64,000 nt of DNA from Streptomyces werraensis (GTDB lineage Bacteria > Actinomycetota > Actinomycetes > Streptomycetales > Streptomycetaceae). The notes under the pieces were generated by a model that searched no databases, was not told the origin of the DNA, and worked only from the letters and a program-made list of their open reading frames with translations. Below, in pieces: positions 43,304-52,562 of this stretch; within the stretch, counting starts at the first letter, position 1; every line of letters begins with the position of its first letter. The stretch lies in contig BNBX01000001.1 of the NCBI GenBank assembly GCA_014656175.1, forward strand, positions 966,324-1,030,323, written 5' to 3'. The position numbers and the translations under genes were made by a program.

Positions 43304-43771
43304 ATGAGCGCACGCCTGACGCCCGGGGACGAGGCCCCCGCCTTCACCCTGCCCGACGCCGACGGCAACGAGGTGTCGCTGGCCGACCACAAGGGCCGCA
43401 AGGTCATCGTCTACTTCTACCCGGCGGCGCTGACGCCCGGCTGCACCAAGCAGGCGTGCGACTTCACCGACAACCTCGACGTGCTGGCCGAGGCGGGGTA
43501 CGACGTGATCGGCATCTCCCCGGACGCCCCGGAGAAGCTCGCCAAGTTCCGCGAGAAGGAGAACCTGAAGGTCACCCTGCTCGCCGACCCGGACAAGAAG
43601 GTCCTGGACGCCTACGGCGCGTACGGCGAGAAGAAGAACTACGGCAAGACGTACATGGGCGTCATCCGCTCCACGATCGTCGTCGACGAGGAGGGCAAGG
43701 TCGAACACGCCCTCTACAACGTCCGCGCGACGGGCCACGTCGCCAAGATCATCAAGGACTTGGGCATCTGA
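43304..43771 (+). CDS. bcp: Thioredoxin-dependent thiol peroxidase
   Basis: 155-residue peroxiredoxin Q/Bcp that reduces hydrogen peroxide and organic hydroperoxides with thioredoxin. The active site is TPGCTKQACDF: peroxidatic C47 and, five residues on, resolving C52. PDAPEKLAKF and STIVVDEEGKVEHAL are also family typical. GAGGAG precedes ATG 43304, and a terminator hairpin follows the stop. Confidence 0.95.
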   Translation: MSARLTPGDEAPAFTLPDADGNEVSLADHKGRKVIVYFYPAALTPGCTKQACDFTDNLDVLAEAGYDVIGISPDAPEKLAKFREKENLKVTLLADPDKKVLDAYGAYGEKKNYGKTYMGVIRSTIVVDEEGKVEHALYNVRATGHVAKIIKDLGI

Positions 43772-43784
43772 CCCGGCCGCCCTT

Positions 43785-43827
43785 GCGGAACGGCCTGCAC
43801 GGAGCACCGGTACAGGCCGTTCCGCTT
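43785..43827 (+). terminator. Terminator of bcp
   Basis: Perfect 13-bp stem (GCGGAACGGCCTG and its complement, 15-base loop) followed by TTT. Confidence 0.8.
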
Positions 43828-43936
43828 TCCGGGATCCGCGACCGCTGCGCCCGAACCGCCCCGCCCTCACCGGTGCCCGGCGCAGAGGCGGGAACCGGCG
43901 TGGAGCGTCAGCTCGCCGGGTAGCATGGCCCCGCAG

Positions 43937-44019
43937 GCGGCCGTTGCTGAATGGTATAAGCAGAGGTTTTAGGTGCCTCGGGGCATTTGCCCATGTGGGT
44001 TCGACTCCCATCGGCCGCA
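43937..44019 (+). tRNA. tRNA-Leu (anticodon UAG)
   Basis: 83 bases. The acceptor GCGGCCG pairs with CGGCCGC, discriminator A. The anticodon stem GAGGT/GCCTC encloses TTTAGGT, anticodon TAG, reading CUA. A long variable arm marks a class II tRNA, and the T arm is GTGGGTTCGACTCCCAT. CCA is not encoded. A hairpin follows at 44026-44051. Confidence 0.95.
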
Positions 44020-44025
44020 CGGACA

Positions 44026-44051
44026 GAGGGGCCGCCGATCGGTGGCCCCTC
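44026..44051 (+). terminator. Terminator after tRNA-Leu
   Basis: GAGGGGCC and GGCCCCTC form a perfect 8-bp stem seven bases after the tRNA, and before the convergent rdgB stop. Confidence 0.65.
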
Positions 44052-44060
44052 AGCCGTCGC

Positions 44061-44663
44061 TCAGCCCAGCAGCTCCCGCACCACCGGTACCAGCCCCCGG
44101 AACGCCTTCCCCCGGTGGCTGATCGCGTTCTTCTCCTCCGGGGTCAGCTCCGCGCACGTGCGTGTCTCGCCCTCGGGCTGGAGGATCGGGTCGTAGCCGA
44201 AGCCGTTGGTACCGGCGGGGGTGTGGCGGAGGGTGCCGTTGAGGCGGCCCTCCACGACCCGCTCCGTGCCGTCCGGCAACGCGAGGGCCGCCGCGCACGC
44301 GAAGTACGCGCCGCGGTGTTCGTCGGCGATGTCGGAGAGCTGGGCGAGGAGGAGGTCGAGGTTGGCCTTGTCGTCGCCGTGGCGGCCGGACCAGCGGGCG
44401 GAGAAGATGCCGGGGGCGCCGCCGAGCACGTCGACGCAGAGGCCGGAGTCGTCGGCGACGGCGGGCAGGCCGGTGGCCCGGGCGAGGGCGTGGGCCTTGA
44501 GGAGGGCGTTCTCGGCGAAGGTGACGCCGGTCTCCTTGACGTCGGGGACGTCCGGGTAGGCGTCGGCGCCGACGAGTTCGTGCGGCAGGCCCGCGTCGGC
44601 GAGGATCGAGCGGAGCTCGGTGATCTTTCCGGCGTTGCGGGTGGCGAGGATCAGGCGGGTCAT
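44061..44663 (-). CDS. rdgB: XTP/dITP diphosphatase (RdgB/HAM1)
   Basis: 200 residues. House-cleaning pyrophosphatase that removes non-canonical purine nucleotides. Family motifs are LILATRNAGKITEL at the start, VTFAENALLKAHALA, the metal site VADDSGLCVDVLGGAPG, FSARWSG, GFGYDPIL and ISHRGKAF. It is downstream of a small lipoprotein gene and RNase PH on the same strand, the usual streptomycete order. Confidence 0.96.
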   Translation of the reverse strand: MTRLILATRNAGKITELRSILADAGLPHELVGADAYPDVPDVKETGVTFAENALLKAHALARATGLPAVADDSGLCVDVLGGAPGIFSARWSGRHGDDKANLDLLLAQLSDIADEHRGAYFACAAALALPDGTERVVEGRLNGTLRHTPAGTNGFGYDPILQPEGETRTCAELTPEEKNAISHRGKAFRGLVPVVRELLG

Positions 44664-44699
44664 GGGCCCAGTATCCCTGGGCCGTGACGCGGCCTGTCG

Positions 44700-45098
44700 T
44701 TACGGGGTGCAGACCTTGGTGAGTTCGCCGGCGGCGTCGGTGACGGGGCCGATGTCGGGGGTCGCGTCGCCGTTCCTGACGGAGGTGCGGACGTTGTCGA
44801 CGGCCTTGTCGAGGTCGTCGACGGCCTTGGAGACGTCGGCGTTGTCGGTCTTGTCGCCGATCTCGGTGAGGTTCTTGTCGATGGAGTCGAGGGATTCCTC
44901 GAGCTGGGTGACGTCGTTGCCCGCGTTCTCGACGGCCTGCTGCATGTCGGTGACGCTGTCGGCGATGGCGTCGGCGGTCTGGACGCAGTCCAGGGCCTTG
45001 TCGACGGCGTCGCAGCCGGTGGTGAGTCCGGCGGTCAGCGCGACGGCCGCCAGGGTGGCGGCGACGGCTGCGGTGCGGCGTCGGCGGCTCGATGCCAT
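44700..45098 (-). CDS. Small putative lipoprotein, coiled coil
   Basis: 132 residues. The signal peptide ends in a lipobox (ALTAGLTTGCDAV). The mature part is acidic and helical with heptad-like stretches (MQQAVENAGNDVTQLEESLD, VSKAVDDLDKAVDNVRTSVR) and a C-terminal cysteine that could pair with the one near the N-terminus. No enzyme family is recognised. It lies between rph and rdgB on the same strand. Confidence 0.82.
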   Translation of the reverse strand: MASSRRRRTAAVAATLAAVALTAGLTTGCDAVDKALDCVQTADAIADSVTDMQQAVENAGNDVTQLEESLDSIDKNLTEIGDKTDNADVSKAVDDLDKAVDNVRTSVRNGDATPDIGPVTDAAGELTKVCTP

Positions 45099-45239
45099 GG
45101 ATCGTTCCCTCCTTCGTCGGGCCGGTGGGGCCCGGTGTGTCGGCGGGGCGCGCGGGGGGTGCCCGTGCGCCCGTATCCCTTCAGACGCGGCGGCGGTCGG
45201 CGCGGTTGCTCGCGCCGACCACGGGTCTTGGGGTGCCCT

Positions 45240-45977
<738 letters not shown>

Positions 45978-46005
45978 GGCGTCGAGCCTAGCCGTAGACA
46001 CGGCG

Positions 46006-46035
46006 GGGCCCTTCCCCGTGCTGGGGGAAGGGCCC
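46006..46035 (-). terminator. Terminator after nagF
   Basis: Perfect 12-bp stem (GGGCCCTTCCCC and its complement) between the nagF stop and the rph start. Confidence 0.75.
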
Positions 46036-46089
46036 GGGTGCGGTGGCGGCCGATGGGGCCGCGGCGCGCGCGTCAGGTGGTGCGGTCGT

Positions 46090-46323
46090 TCACATCATGT
46101 CTTCGATCTCGGCGGCGATGGGGTCGGCGTCGGTGCCGATGACGACCTGGATGGCGCTGCCCATCTTGACGACGCCGTGGGCGCCGGCGGCCTTGAGGGC
46201 GGCGTCGTCGACCTTGGACGGGTCCACGACCTCGGTGCGGAGGCGGGTGATGCAGCCCTCGACCTCTTCGATGTTGTCGATGCCGCCGAGCCCGGCAACG
46301 ATCTTCTCAGCCTTGGTGGCCAT
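46090..46323 (-). CDS. nagF: PTS glucose/GlcNAc-family EIIB (NagF-like)
   Basis: 77-residue stand-alone phosphocarrier that passes phosphate to N-acetylglucosamine during uptake. The phosphocysteine is C24 in [11 protein letters not shown], with [20 protein letters not shown] after it, as in PtsG-type EIIB domains. It is divergent from an EIIC gene and near a second one, matching the nagF-nagE1-nagE2 order of streptomycetes. A DasR-like site lies in the divergent region. Confidence 0.9.
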   Translation of the reverse strand: MATKAEKIVAGLGGIDNIEEVEGCITRLRTEVVDPSKVDDAALKAAGAHGVVKMGSAIQVVIGTDADPIAAEIEDMM

Positions 46324-46443
46324 GTTCGTTCTCCCTGATCCGAACCGCTTTGTCGCAGTAACCCACAGTTGGCCCATCTTTGCGAGCGGTCATGTCGTGG
46401 GCGCTCGATGATGGGCGTCACGACAGCGGAACCGTCCTGCCTC

Positions 46444-46459
46444 ACTGGTCTACACCACC
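46444..46459. promoter_or_regulatory. DasR-responsive element (dre) between nagF and nagE1
   Basis: ACTGGTCTACACCACC matches 14 of 16 positions of the DasR consensus ACTGGTCTAGACCACT. It lies 49 bases before the nagE1 ATG and can serve both divergent genes. Confidence 0.85.
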
Positions 46460-46507
46460 GGGTGGACTGCCGCCAAACCCTCAGGGTCGTCCAGCGAAGG
46501 GGACTTG

Positions 46508-47815
46508 ATGAGTACCGAGAGCCCCGCGGGTGCCGGCGCGGGGGTGAGCCCGCTCCGGGAGCGCTGGCACCGGTTGTTCCAGGGCCTGCAGAAGATGGGG
46601 CGGAGTCTGCAGCTGCCGATCGCGGTGCTGCCGGCGGCGGGCATCCTCAACCGGCTGGGGCAGCCGGACGTGTTCGGGGACGACGGGCTGGGGTGGACGA
46701 ACGTCTCGAAGGTGATGGCGGGGGCGGGCGGGGCCCTGCTGGACGGTTCGCTGGGGCTGCCGCTGCTGTTCTGTGTGGGTGTGGCCATCGGGATGGCGAA
46801 GAAGGCGGACGGGTCGACGGCGCTGGCGGCGGTGGCGGGATTCCTCGTCTACTTCAATGTGCTGCGGCAGTTCCCGAAGGACTGTCCGGAGGGTTCCGAG
46901 GCGGTGCCGAACGTCGGCTGTCAGCTGGCGGACGGGACGGTGACGGCGTTCGACTACCAGAATCCGGGGGTGTTCGGCGGCATCGTCATCGGTCTGACGG
47001 CGGCGTATCTGTGGCAGCGGTTCCACCGGACGAAGCTGGTGGACTGGCTGGGCTTCTTCAACGGGCGGCGGCTGGTGCCGATCATCATGGCGTTCGCGGC
47101 GATCGTGTTCGCGGCGCTGTGTCTGTGGGTGTGGCCGCCGATCGGTGACGCGCTGGAGAGTTTCAGCGACTGGATGACGGGGCTCGGCGCGTGGGGTGCG
47201 GGCGTGTTCGGGGTCGCGAACCGGGCGTTGCTGGTGATCGGGCTGCACCAGTTCCTGAACGTGCCCATCTGGTTCCAGTTCGGTACGTACACGAAGCCGG
47301 ACGGGACGGTGGTGCACGGTGACATCAACATGTTCCTGGCGGGCGACCCGGATGCGGGGCAGTTCCTGTCGGGGTTCTTCCCGATCATGATGTTCGCGCT
47401 GCCGGCGGCGGCGCTGGCGATCACGCACTGCGCGCGGCCGGACCGGCGCAAGGAGATCGGCGGTCTGATGCTGTCGGTGGCGCTGACGTCGTTCGTCACG
47501 GGGATCACGGAGCCGATCGAGTACTCGTTCCTGTTCGTGGCGCCGCTGCTGTACGCGGTGCACGCGGTGCTGACGGGTGTGTCGATGGCGGTCACGTGGG
47601 GCCTTGGTGTGCACGACGGGTTCAGTTTCTCGGCGGGTCTGATCGACTACGTCATCAACTGGAACCTGGCGACGAAACCGTGGCTGATCATCCCGATCGG
47701 GCTGGTGTTCGCGGCGGTGTACTACGCGGTGTTCCGTTTCGCGATCACGAAGTTCGACCTGAAGACTCCGGGGCGGGAGCCGGAGGAGGAGGTGGAGGAC
47801 GCGACGCGGCGCTGA
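46508..47815 (+). CDS. nagE1: PTS EIIC permease (NagE1-like)
   Basis: 435-residue membrane component of the GlcNAc phosphotransferase system, about ten transmembrane segments. Features are LQLPIAVLPAAGILNRLGQP near the N-terminus, the conserved DWLGFFNGRRLVPI, and GITEPIEYSFLFVAPLLYAV, which is the sugar-binding region. ATG 46508 follows GAAGGGGAC. It is a paralogue of nagE2, but its codons end in G far more often than C, unlike nagE2, so it is probably the lower-expressed copy. Confidence 0.9.
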   Translation: MSTESPAGAGAGVSPLRERWHRLFQGLQKMGRSLQLPIAVLPAAGILNRLGQPDVFGDDGLGWTNVSKVMAGAGGALLDGSLGLPLLFCVGVAIGMAKKADGSTALAAVAGFLVYFNVLRQFPKDCPEGSEAVPNVGCQLADGTVTAFDYQNPGVFGGIVIGLTAAYLWQRFHRTKLVDWLGFFNGRRLVPIIMAFAAIVFAALCLWVWPPIGDALESFSDWMTGLGAWGAGVFGVANRALLVIGLHQFLNVPIWFQFGTYTKPDGTVVHGDINMFLAGDPDAGQFLSGFFPIMMFALPAAALAITHCARPDRRKEIGGLMLSVALTSFVTGITEPIEYSFLFVAPLLYAVHAVLTGVSMAVTWGLGVHDGFSFSAGLIDYVINWNLATKPWLIIPIGLVFAAVYYAVFRFAITKFDLKTPGREPEEEVEDATRR

Positions 47816-47841
47816 TCTCCTAGGCTGGAGGCGGCTGTCCC

Positions 47842-47873
47842 AGCCCTCGGGACCTCGAGTTCCGGGGGCTTTT
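47842..47873 (+). terminator. Terminator after nagE1
   Basis: AGCCCTCGGGA with TTCCGGGGGCT forms an 11-bp stem (one wobble pair), followed by TTT. Confidence 0.75.
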
Positions 47874-47978
47874 CGGTGTGCCCGTGAAGGGGTCCGGCCG
47901 GCGCTTCCGCAAAGGCACCGTGCGTAGTTCCACGGTCGCTGATTCGCGGGTTCCTTACGTGGCCTTCATCGTGCTACA

Positions 47979-48010
47979 ACAGGTCTACACCACTAGTGGT
48001 GTAGACCACC
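47979..48010. promoter_or_regulatory. Two abutting dre sites forming a 26-bp perfect palindrome before nagE2
   Basis: GGTCTACACCACT (47982-47994) is followed directly by its complement (47995-48007). Each half is itself a DasR-like 16-mer (47979-47994 and 47995-48010, 14 and 13 of 16 matches). The palindrome ends 18 bases before the ATG, so bound DasR would block the promoter or early transcription. Confidence 0.88.
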
Positions 48011-48025
48011 ACCGATGGAGGAAGT

Positions 48026-49276
48026 ATGAGCACCGCCACCGACTCGGCGGCCCCCGCAAAGAAGCGGGGATCCGGCCTCTTCCAGGGCCTGCAGAAGGTC
48101 GGCCGCAGCCTTCAGCTCCCGATCGCCGTCCTGCCGGCGGCGGGCATTCTGCTGCGCCTCGGCCAGCCGGACGTGTTCGGCGCGGACGGCCTTGGCTGGG
48201 ACAAGGTCGCGGCCGTCTTCGCCACCGCGGGTGGCGCCATCTTCGACAACCTGCCGATGCTGTTCTGCATCGGCGTTGCCATCGGCTTCGCCAAGAAGGC
48301 CGACGGCTCGACCGCCCTCGCCGCGCTCGTCGGCTTCCTGGTCTACAGCAACGTCCTGAAGGCCTTCCCGGTCACCGAGGCCAAGGTGCAGGACGGCGCG
48401 GACATAGCCGCGACGTACAACAACCCGGGTGTCCTCGGCGGCATCCTGATGGGTCTGCTGGCCGCGGTGCTGTGGCAGCGGTACCACCGCAAGAGGCTGG
48501 TCGACTGGCTCGGCTTCTTCAACGGCCGCCGCCTCGTCCCGATCATCATGGCCTTCGTCGGCACCCTCGTGGGCGTCTTCTTCGGCCTGGTCTGGGAGCC
48601 GATCGGCAACCTCATCTCCGACGCCGGCGAGTGGATCACCGGTCTGGGCGCCGCGGGCGCGGGTCTGTTCGGTCTGATCAACCGCGCGCTGATCCCCATC
48701 GGCATGCACCAGTTCGTGAACACCGTCTCCTGGTTCCAGATCGGTGACTTCACCAACGCGGCGGGCGAGGTCGTCCACGGCGACCTGAACCGCTTCTTCG
48801 CCGGTGACCCGGACGCCGGCCAGTTCATGTCGGGCTTCTTCCCGATCATGATGTTCGGTCTGCCGGCCGCCGCGCTCGCCATCGCGCACGCCGCCCGGCC
48901 CGAGCGCCGCAAGGCCGTGCTGGGCATGATGCTCTCGCTCGCGCTGACCTCGTTCGTGACCGGTGTGACCGAGCCGATCGAGTTCGCGTTCATGTTCATC
49001 GCCCCGGCGCTGTACGTGATCCACGCGGTGCTGACCGCGCTGTCCATGGCGATCACCTGGGCGCTCGGTGTGCACGCCGGCTTCACCTTCTCGGCGGGCT
49101 TCATCGACTACGCCCTGAACTGGAACCTGGCGACCAAGCCCTGGCTGATCATCCCGATCGGCCTGGTGTTCGCGGTGATCTACTACGTGCTCTTCCGCTT
49201 CGCCATCACCAAGTTCGACCTGCCCACCCCGGGACGTGAGCCCGAGGAAGAGCTGGAGGACACCACCAAGGCGTGA
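48026..49276 (+). CDS. nagE2: PTS EIIC permease for N-acetylglucosamine (NagE2)
   Basis: 416 residues, about ten transmembrane segments, the main GlcNAc EIIC in streptomycetes by family and position. Same conserved regions as nagE1 (LQLPIAVLPAAGILLRLGQP, LVDWLGFFNGRRLVPIIMAF, GVTEPIEFAFMFIAPALYVI) but it is strongly enriched in C-ending codons, a sign of high expression. GGAGG precedes the ATG, double dre sites lie just upstream and a 19-bp terminator stem follows. Confidence 0.93.
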   Translation: MSTATDSAAPAKKRGSGLFQGLQKVGRSLQLPIAVLPAAGILLRLGQPDVFGADGLGWDKVAAVFATAGGAIFDNLPMLFCIGVAIGFAKKADGSTALAALVGFLVYSNVLKAFPVTEAKVQDGADIAATYNNPGVLGGILMGLLAAVLWQRYHRKRLVDWLGFFNGRRLVPIIMAFVGTLVGVFFGLVWEPIGNLISDAGEWITGLGAAGAGLFGLINRALIPIGMHQFVNTVSWFQIGDFTNAAGEVVHGDLNRFFAGDPDAGQFMSGFFPIMMFGLPAAALAIAHAARPERRKAVLGMMLSLALTSFVTGVTEPIEFAFMFIAPALYVIHAVLTALSMAITWALGVHAGFTFSAGFIDYALNWNLATKPWLIIPIGLVFAVIYYVLFRFAITKFDLPTPGREPEEELEDTTKA

Positions 49277-49291
49277 CGCCTCCTCGTACGA

Positions 49292-49334
49292 CGCCGAAGG
49301 CCCCGGAACCGGCTCGGTTCCGGGGCCTTCGGCG
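49292..49334. terminator. Strong bidirectional terminator
   Basis: Perfect 19-bp stem with a five-base loop between the convergent nagE2 and metallo-hydrolase genes; the left arm begins CGCCGAAGGCCCCGG. Confidence 0.9.
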
Positions 49335-49352
49335 TGCGCGCGGCTGCCGCGC

Positions 49353-50105
49353 TCAGATCTCGTACGTCGCCCCCGGCGCCGCCAGCCCCACCGGGCCGTC
49401 GTACACCGCGCGCGCGTCGGTGAGGTTGACCTGCGGGTCGGTCCACGGCGGGATGTGCGTGAGGATCAGCCGGCGGGCCCCGGCGCGGGCCGCGGACTCG
49501 CCCGCCTCACGGCCGTTGAGGTGCAGGTCCGGGATGCTCTCCTTGCCGTGCGTGAAGGCGGCCTCGCACAGGAAGAGGTCGGCGTCCCGGGCGAGGTCGT
49601 CGAGGAGCGGGGTCGCCCCCGTGTCGCCGGAGTAGGTCAGCGTCTTCCCGCCGTGCTCGATGCGGATGCCGTACGCCTCGACCGGGTGCGCGACGCGCTC
49701 GGTGTGCACGAGGAACGGGCCGATCTCGAAGGTGGACGGCTTGACCGTGTGGAAGTCGAAGACCTCGCTCATGGAGGAGGCCGAGGGGGTGTCGGCGTAG
49801 GCCGTCGTCAGCCGGTGCTCGGTGCCCTCGGGACCGTAGACCGGCAGCGGGGCGCAGCGGCCGCCGTCGTGCCGGTAGTAACGCGCCACGAAGTAGGCGC
49901 ACATGTCGATGCAGTGGTCGGCGTGCAGATGGCTGAGGAAGATCGCGTCGAGGTCGTAGAGACCGCAGTGGCGCTGCAGCTCGCCCAGGGCGCCGTTGCC
50001 CATGTCGAGGAGCAGCCGGAAGCCGTCGGCCTCGACGAGGTAGCTCGAGCAGGCCGATTCCGCGGACGGGAACGACCCCGAGCAGCCGACGACGGTGAGC
50101 TTCAT
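49353..50105 (-). CDS. MBL-fold metallo-hydrolase (RNase Z-like)
   Basis: 250 residues. The di-zinc site is FLSHLHADHCIDM (HxHxDH), with a later histidine in ERVAHPVEAYGIR, the aspartate in LTYSGDTG and the final histidine in LILTHIPPW. It lacks the exosite arm of true tRNase Z but is close to that branch; phosphodiesterase activity is likely, substrate unknown. MKLTVVG at 50105 is the start, with AGGTTTC upstream. Confidence 0.9.
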   Translation of the reverse strand: MKLTVVGCSGSFPSAESACSSYLVEADGFRLLLDMGNGALGELQRHCGLYDLDAIFLSHLHADHCIDMCAYFVARYYRHDGGRCAPLPVYGPEGTEHRLTTAYADTPSASSMSEVFDFHTVKPSTFEIGPFLVHTERVAHPVEAYGIRIEHGGKTLTYSGDTGATPLLDDLARDADLFLCEAAFTHGKESIPDLHLNGREAGESAARAGARRLILTHIPPWTDPQVNLTDARAVYDGPVGLAAPGATYEI

Positions 50106-50307
50106 GAAGCAGAAACCTCCGCTGGCGGGTGGGAGAAGACGGGGGTCGTGCGGTTCGTCGAGCGTAAGGCGCAAAACCTGCGGTCGCTCCTCCACCAGGC
50201 GCCGTTGTGGGCGAACTCACCTGTGCTGTCACCGGTTCGGCTGGAAGGGGCGCGTGCCGGGGCGGGAGGGGGCGCGCGTCCTCGGTCCGCGCCGGTACGG
50301 TCTGGTC

Positions 50308-50442
50308 ATGAACACGGCCTGGTGGCTCGCACTCGCCGCGGTGGTCCTGCTCGCCCTGGTCACCGCCCTCGTCGACGGCTGGGGCAGAGGCCACCGGCCC
50401 CGCAGAGACCGTCGCCGGGGGAAGGAGGGGGAGACGGAGTGA
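50308..50442 (+). CDS. Small single-pass membrane protein
   Basis: 44 residues. One membrane helix (WWLALAAVVLLALVTALVDG) and a strongly basic/acidic tail (RRDRRRGKEGETE). No Shine-Dalgarno; TACGGT at 50296-50301 lies six bases before the ATG, so it is probably leaderless. No family recognised; it resembles small conserved membrane proteins of streptomycetes. Divergent from the metallo-hydrolase gene. Confidence 0.7.
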   Translation: MNTAWWLALAAVVLLALVTALVDGWGRGHRPRRDRRRGKEGETE

Positions 50443-50462
50443 GTCCGCCCCGGACAGCGGAA

Positions 50463-50487
50463 GGGCCGGGGAGTGTGTCCCCGGCCC
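50463..50487. terminator. Terminator between convergent genes
   Basis: GGGCCGGGGA and TCCCCGGCCC, perfect 10-bp stem with a five-base loop, between the small membrane protein gene and cysM. Confidence 0.75.
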
Positions 50488-50508
50488 CGGCACGTCACGC
50501 GTGACGGA

Positions 50509-51831
<1,323 letters not shown>

Positions 51832-51927
51832 TCAACAGATGGCGCTGTTCAGCCTGCACAGGTCGACGTGGAGCCGCGCCACGAGCAGCATGCCCGGCGC
51901 CTTGTCGCCCACGTCGAAGAGAACCAT
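51832..51927 (-). CDS. Cysteine-type leader peptide
   Basis: 31 codons: the last part reads LLVARLHVDLCRLNSAIC, the RxHVDLCR pattern of actinobacterial cysteine leader peptides that sense cysteine through ribosome stalling. It has no Shine-Dalgarno; TACGAT (51934-51939) lies six bases before the ATG, so it is leaderless. It ends 89 bases before cysO, so it probably attenuates the cysO-cysM operon. Confidence 0.75.
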   Translation of the reverse strand: MVLFDVGDKAPGMLLVARLHVDLCRLNSAIC

Positions 51928-52006
51928 GCACTCATCGTATCGATTCCCCGGCGGGATCCCGGAGGGTGATCCCACATCCCGGACGTGAACCATCCGCCAT
52001 GCGGGA

Positions 52007-52429
52007 TCAGTACGCGTCGACGACCCGTACCTCCTCCTCGGTGACCTCGCCCTCCACGATGCGGAAGGAGCGGAACTGGAAGTCGCCGGCGCCGTCGGTG
52101 TCGGCGGTGGAGACCAGCACGTAGTGGGCGCCGGGCTCGTTGGCGTAGGTGATGTCGGTGCGCGAGGGGTAGGCCTCGGTCGCGGTGTGCGAGTGGTAGA
52201 TGACCACCGGCTCCTCGTCACGGTCGTCCATCTCCCGGTACAGCTTCAGCAGGTCCTGGGAGTCGAACTCGTAGAACGTGGGCGAGCGGGCCGCGTTCAG
52301 CATGGGGATGAAACGCTCGGGGCGGCCGGAGCCCACCGGGCCCGCCACCACGCCGCACGCCTCGTCGGGGTGGTCCTCGCGGGCGTGCGCGACGATCTGG
52401 TCGTAGAGGGCCTGGGTGATGGTCAGCAT
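52007..52429 (-). CDS. mec: JAMM metallopeptidase Mec (M67 family)
   Basis: 140 residues. Zinc isopeptidase that cleaves cysteine from the CysO carrier. The JAMM set is E23 (PDEACGVV) and HSHTATEAYPSRTD with H79, H81, S89 and D92. ATG 52429 has no ribosome site; TATCCT lies six bases upstream, so the mRNA is probably leaderless and separate from cysO. The location beside cysO-cysM supports the assignment. Confidence 0.92.
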   Translation of the reverse strand: MLTITQALYDQIVAHAREDHPDEACGVVAGPVGSGRPERFIPMLNAARSPTFYEFDSQDLLKLYREMDDRDEEPVVIYHSHTATEAYPSRTDITYANEPGAHYVLVSTADTDGAGDFQFRSFRIVEGEVTEEEVRVVDAY

Positions 52430-52448
52430 GGGCTCAGGATAAGCAGAC

Positions 52449-52485
52449 GGGCCGTTCCGTACCGAGGGGTGGTACGGAACGGCCC
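52449..52485 (-). terminator. Terminator after the amino acid permease
   Basis: Perfect 15-bp stem (GGGCCGTTCCGTACC and its complement, seven-base loop) between the permease stop and the mec start. Confidence 0.8.
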
Positions 52486-52562
52486 GGATGCCGGACGCCT
52501 TGAGCGGATGGCGGCGGGGAACCCCACGAGTGCTCCCCGTGCGCCGGCGTCCTTCGGGGTGG

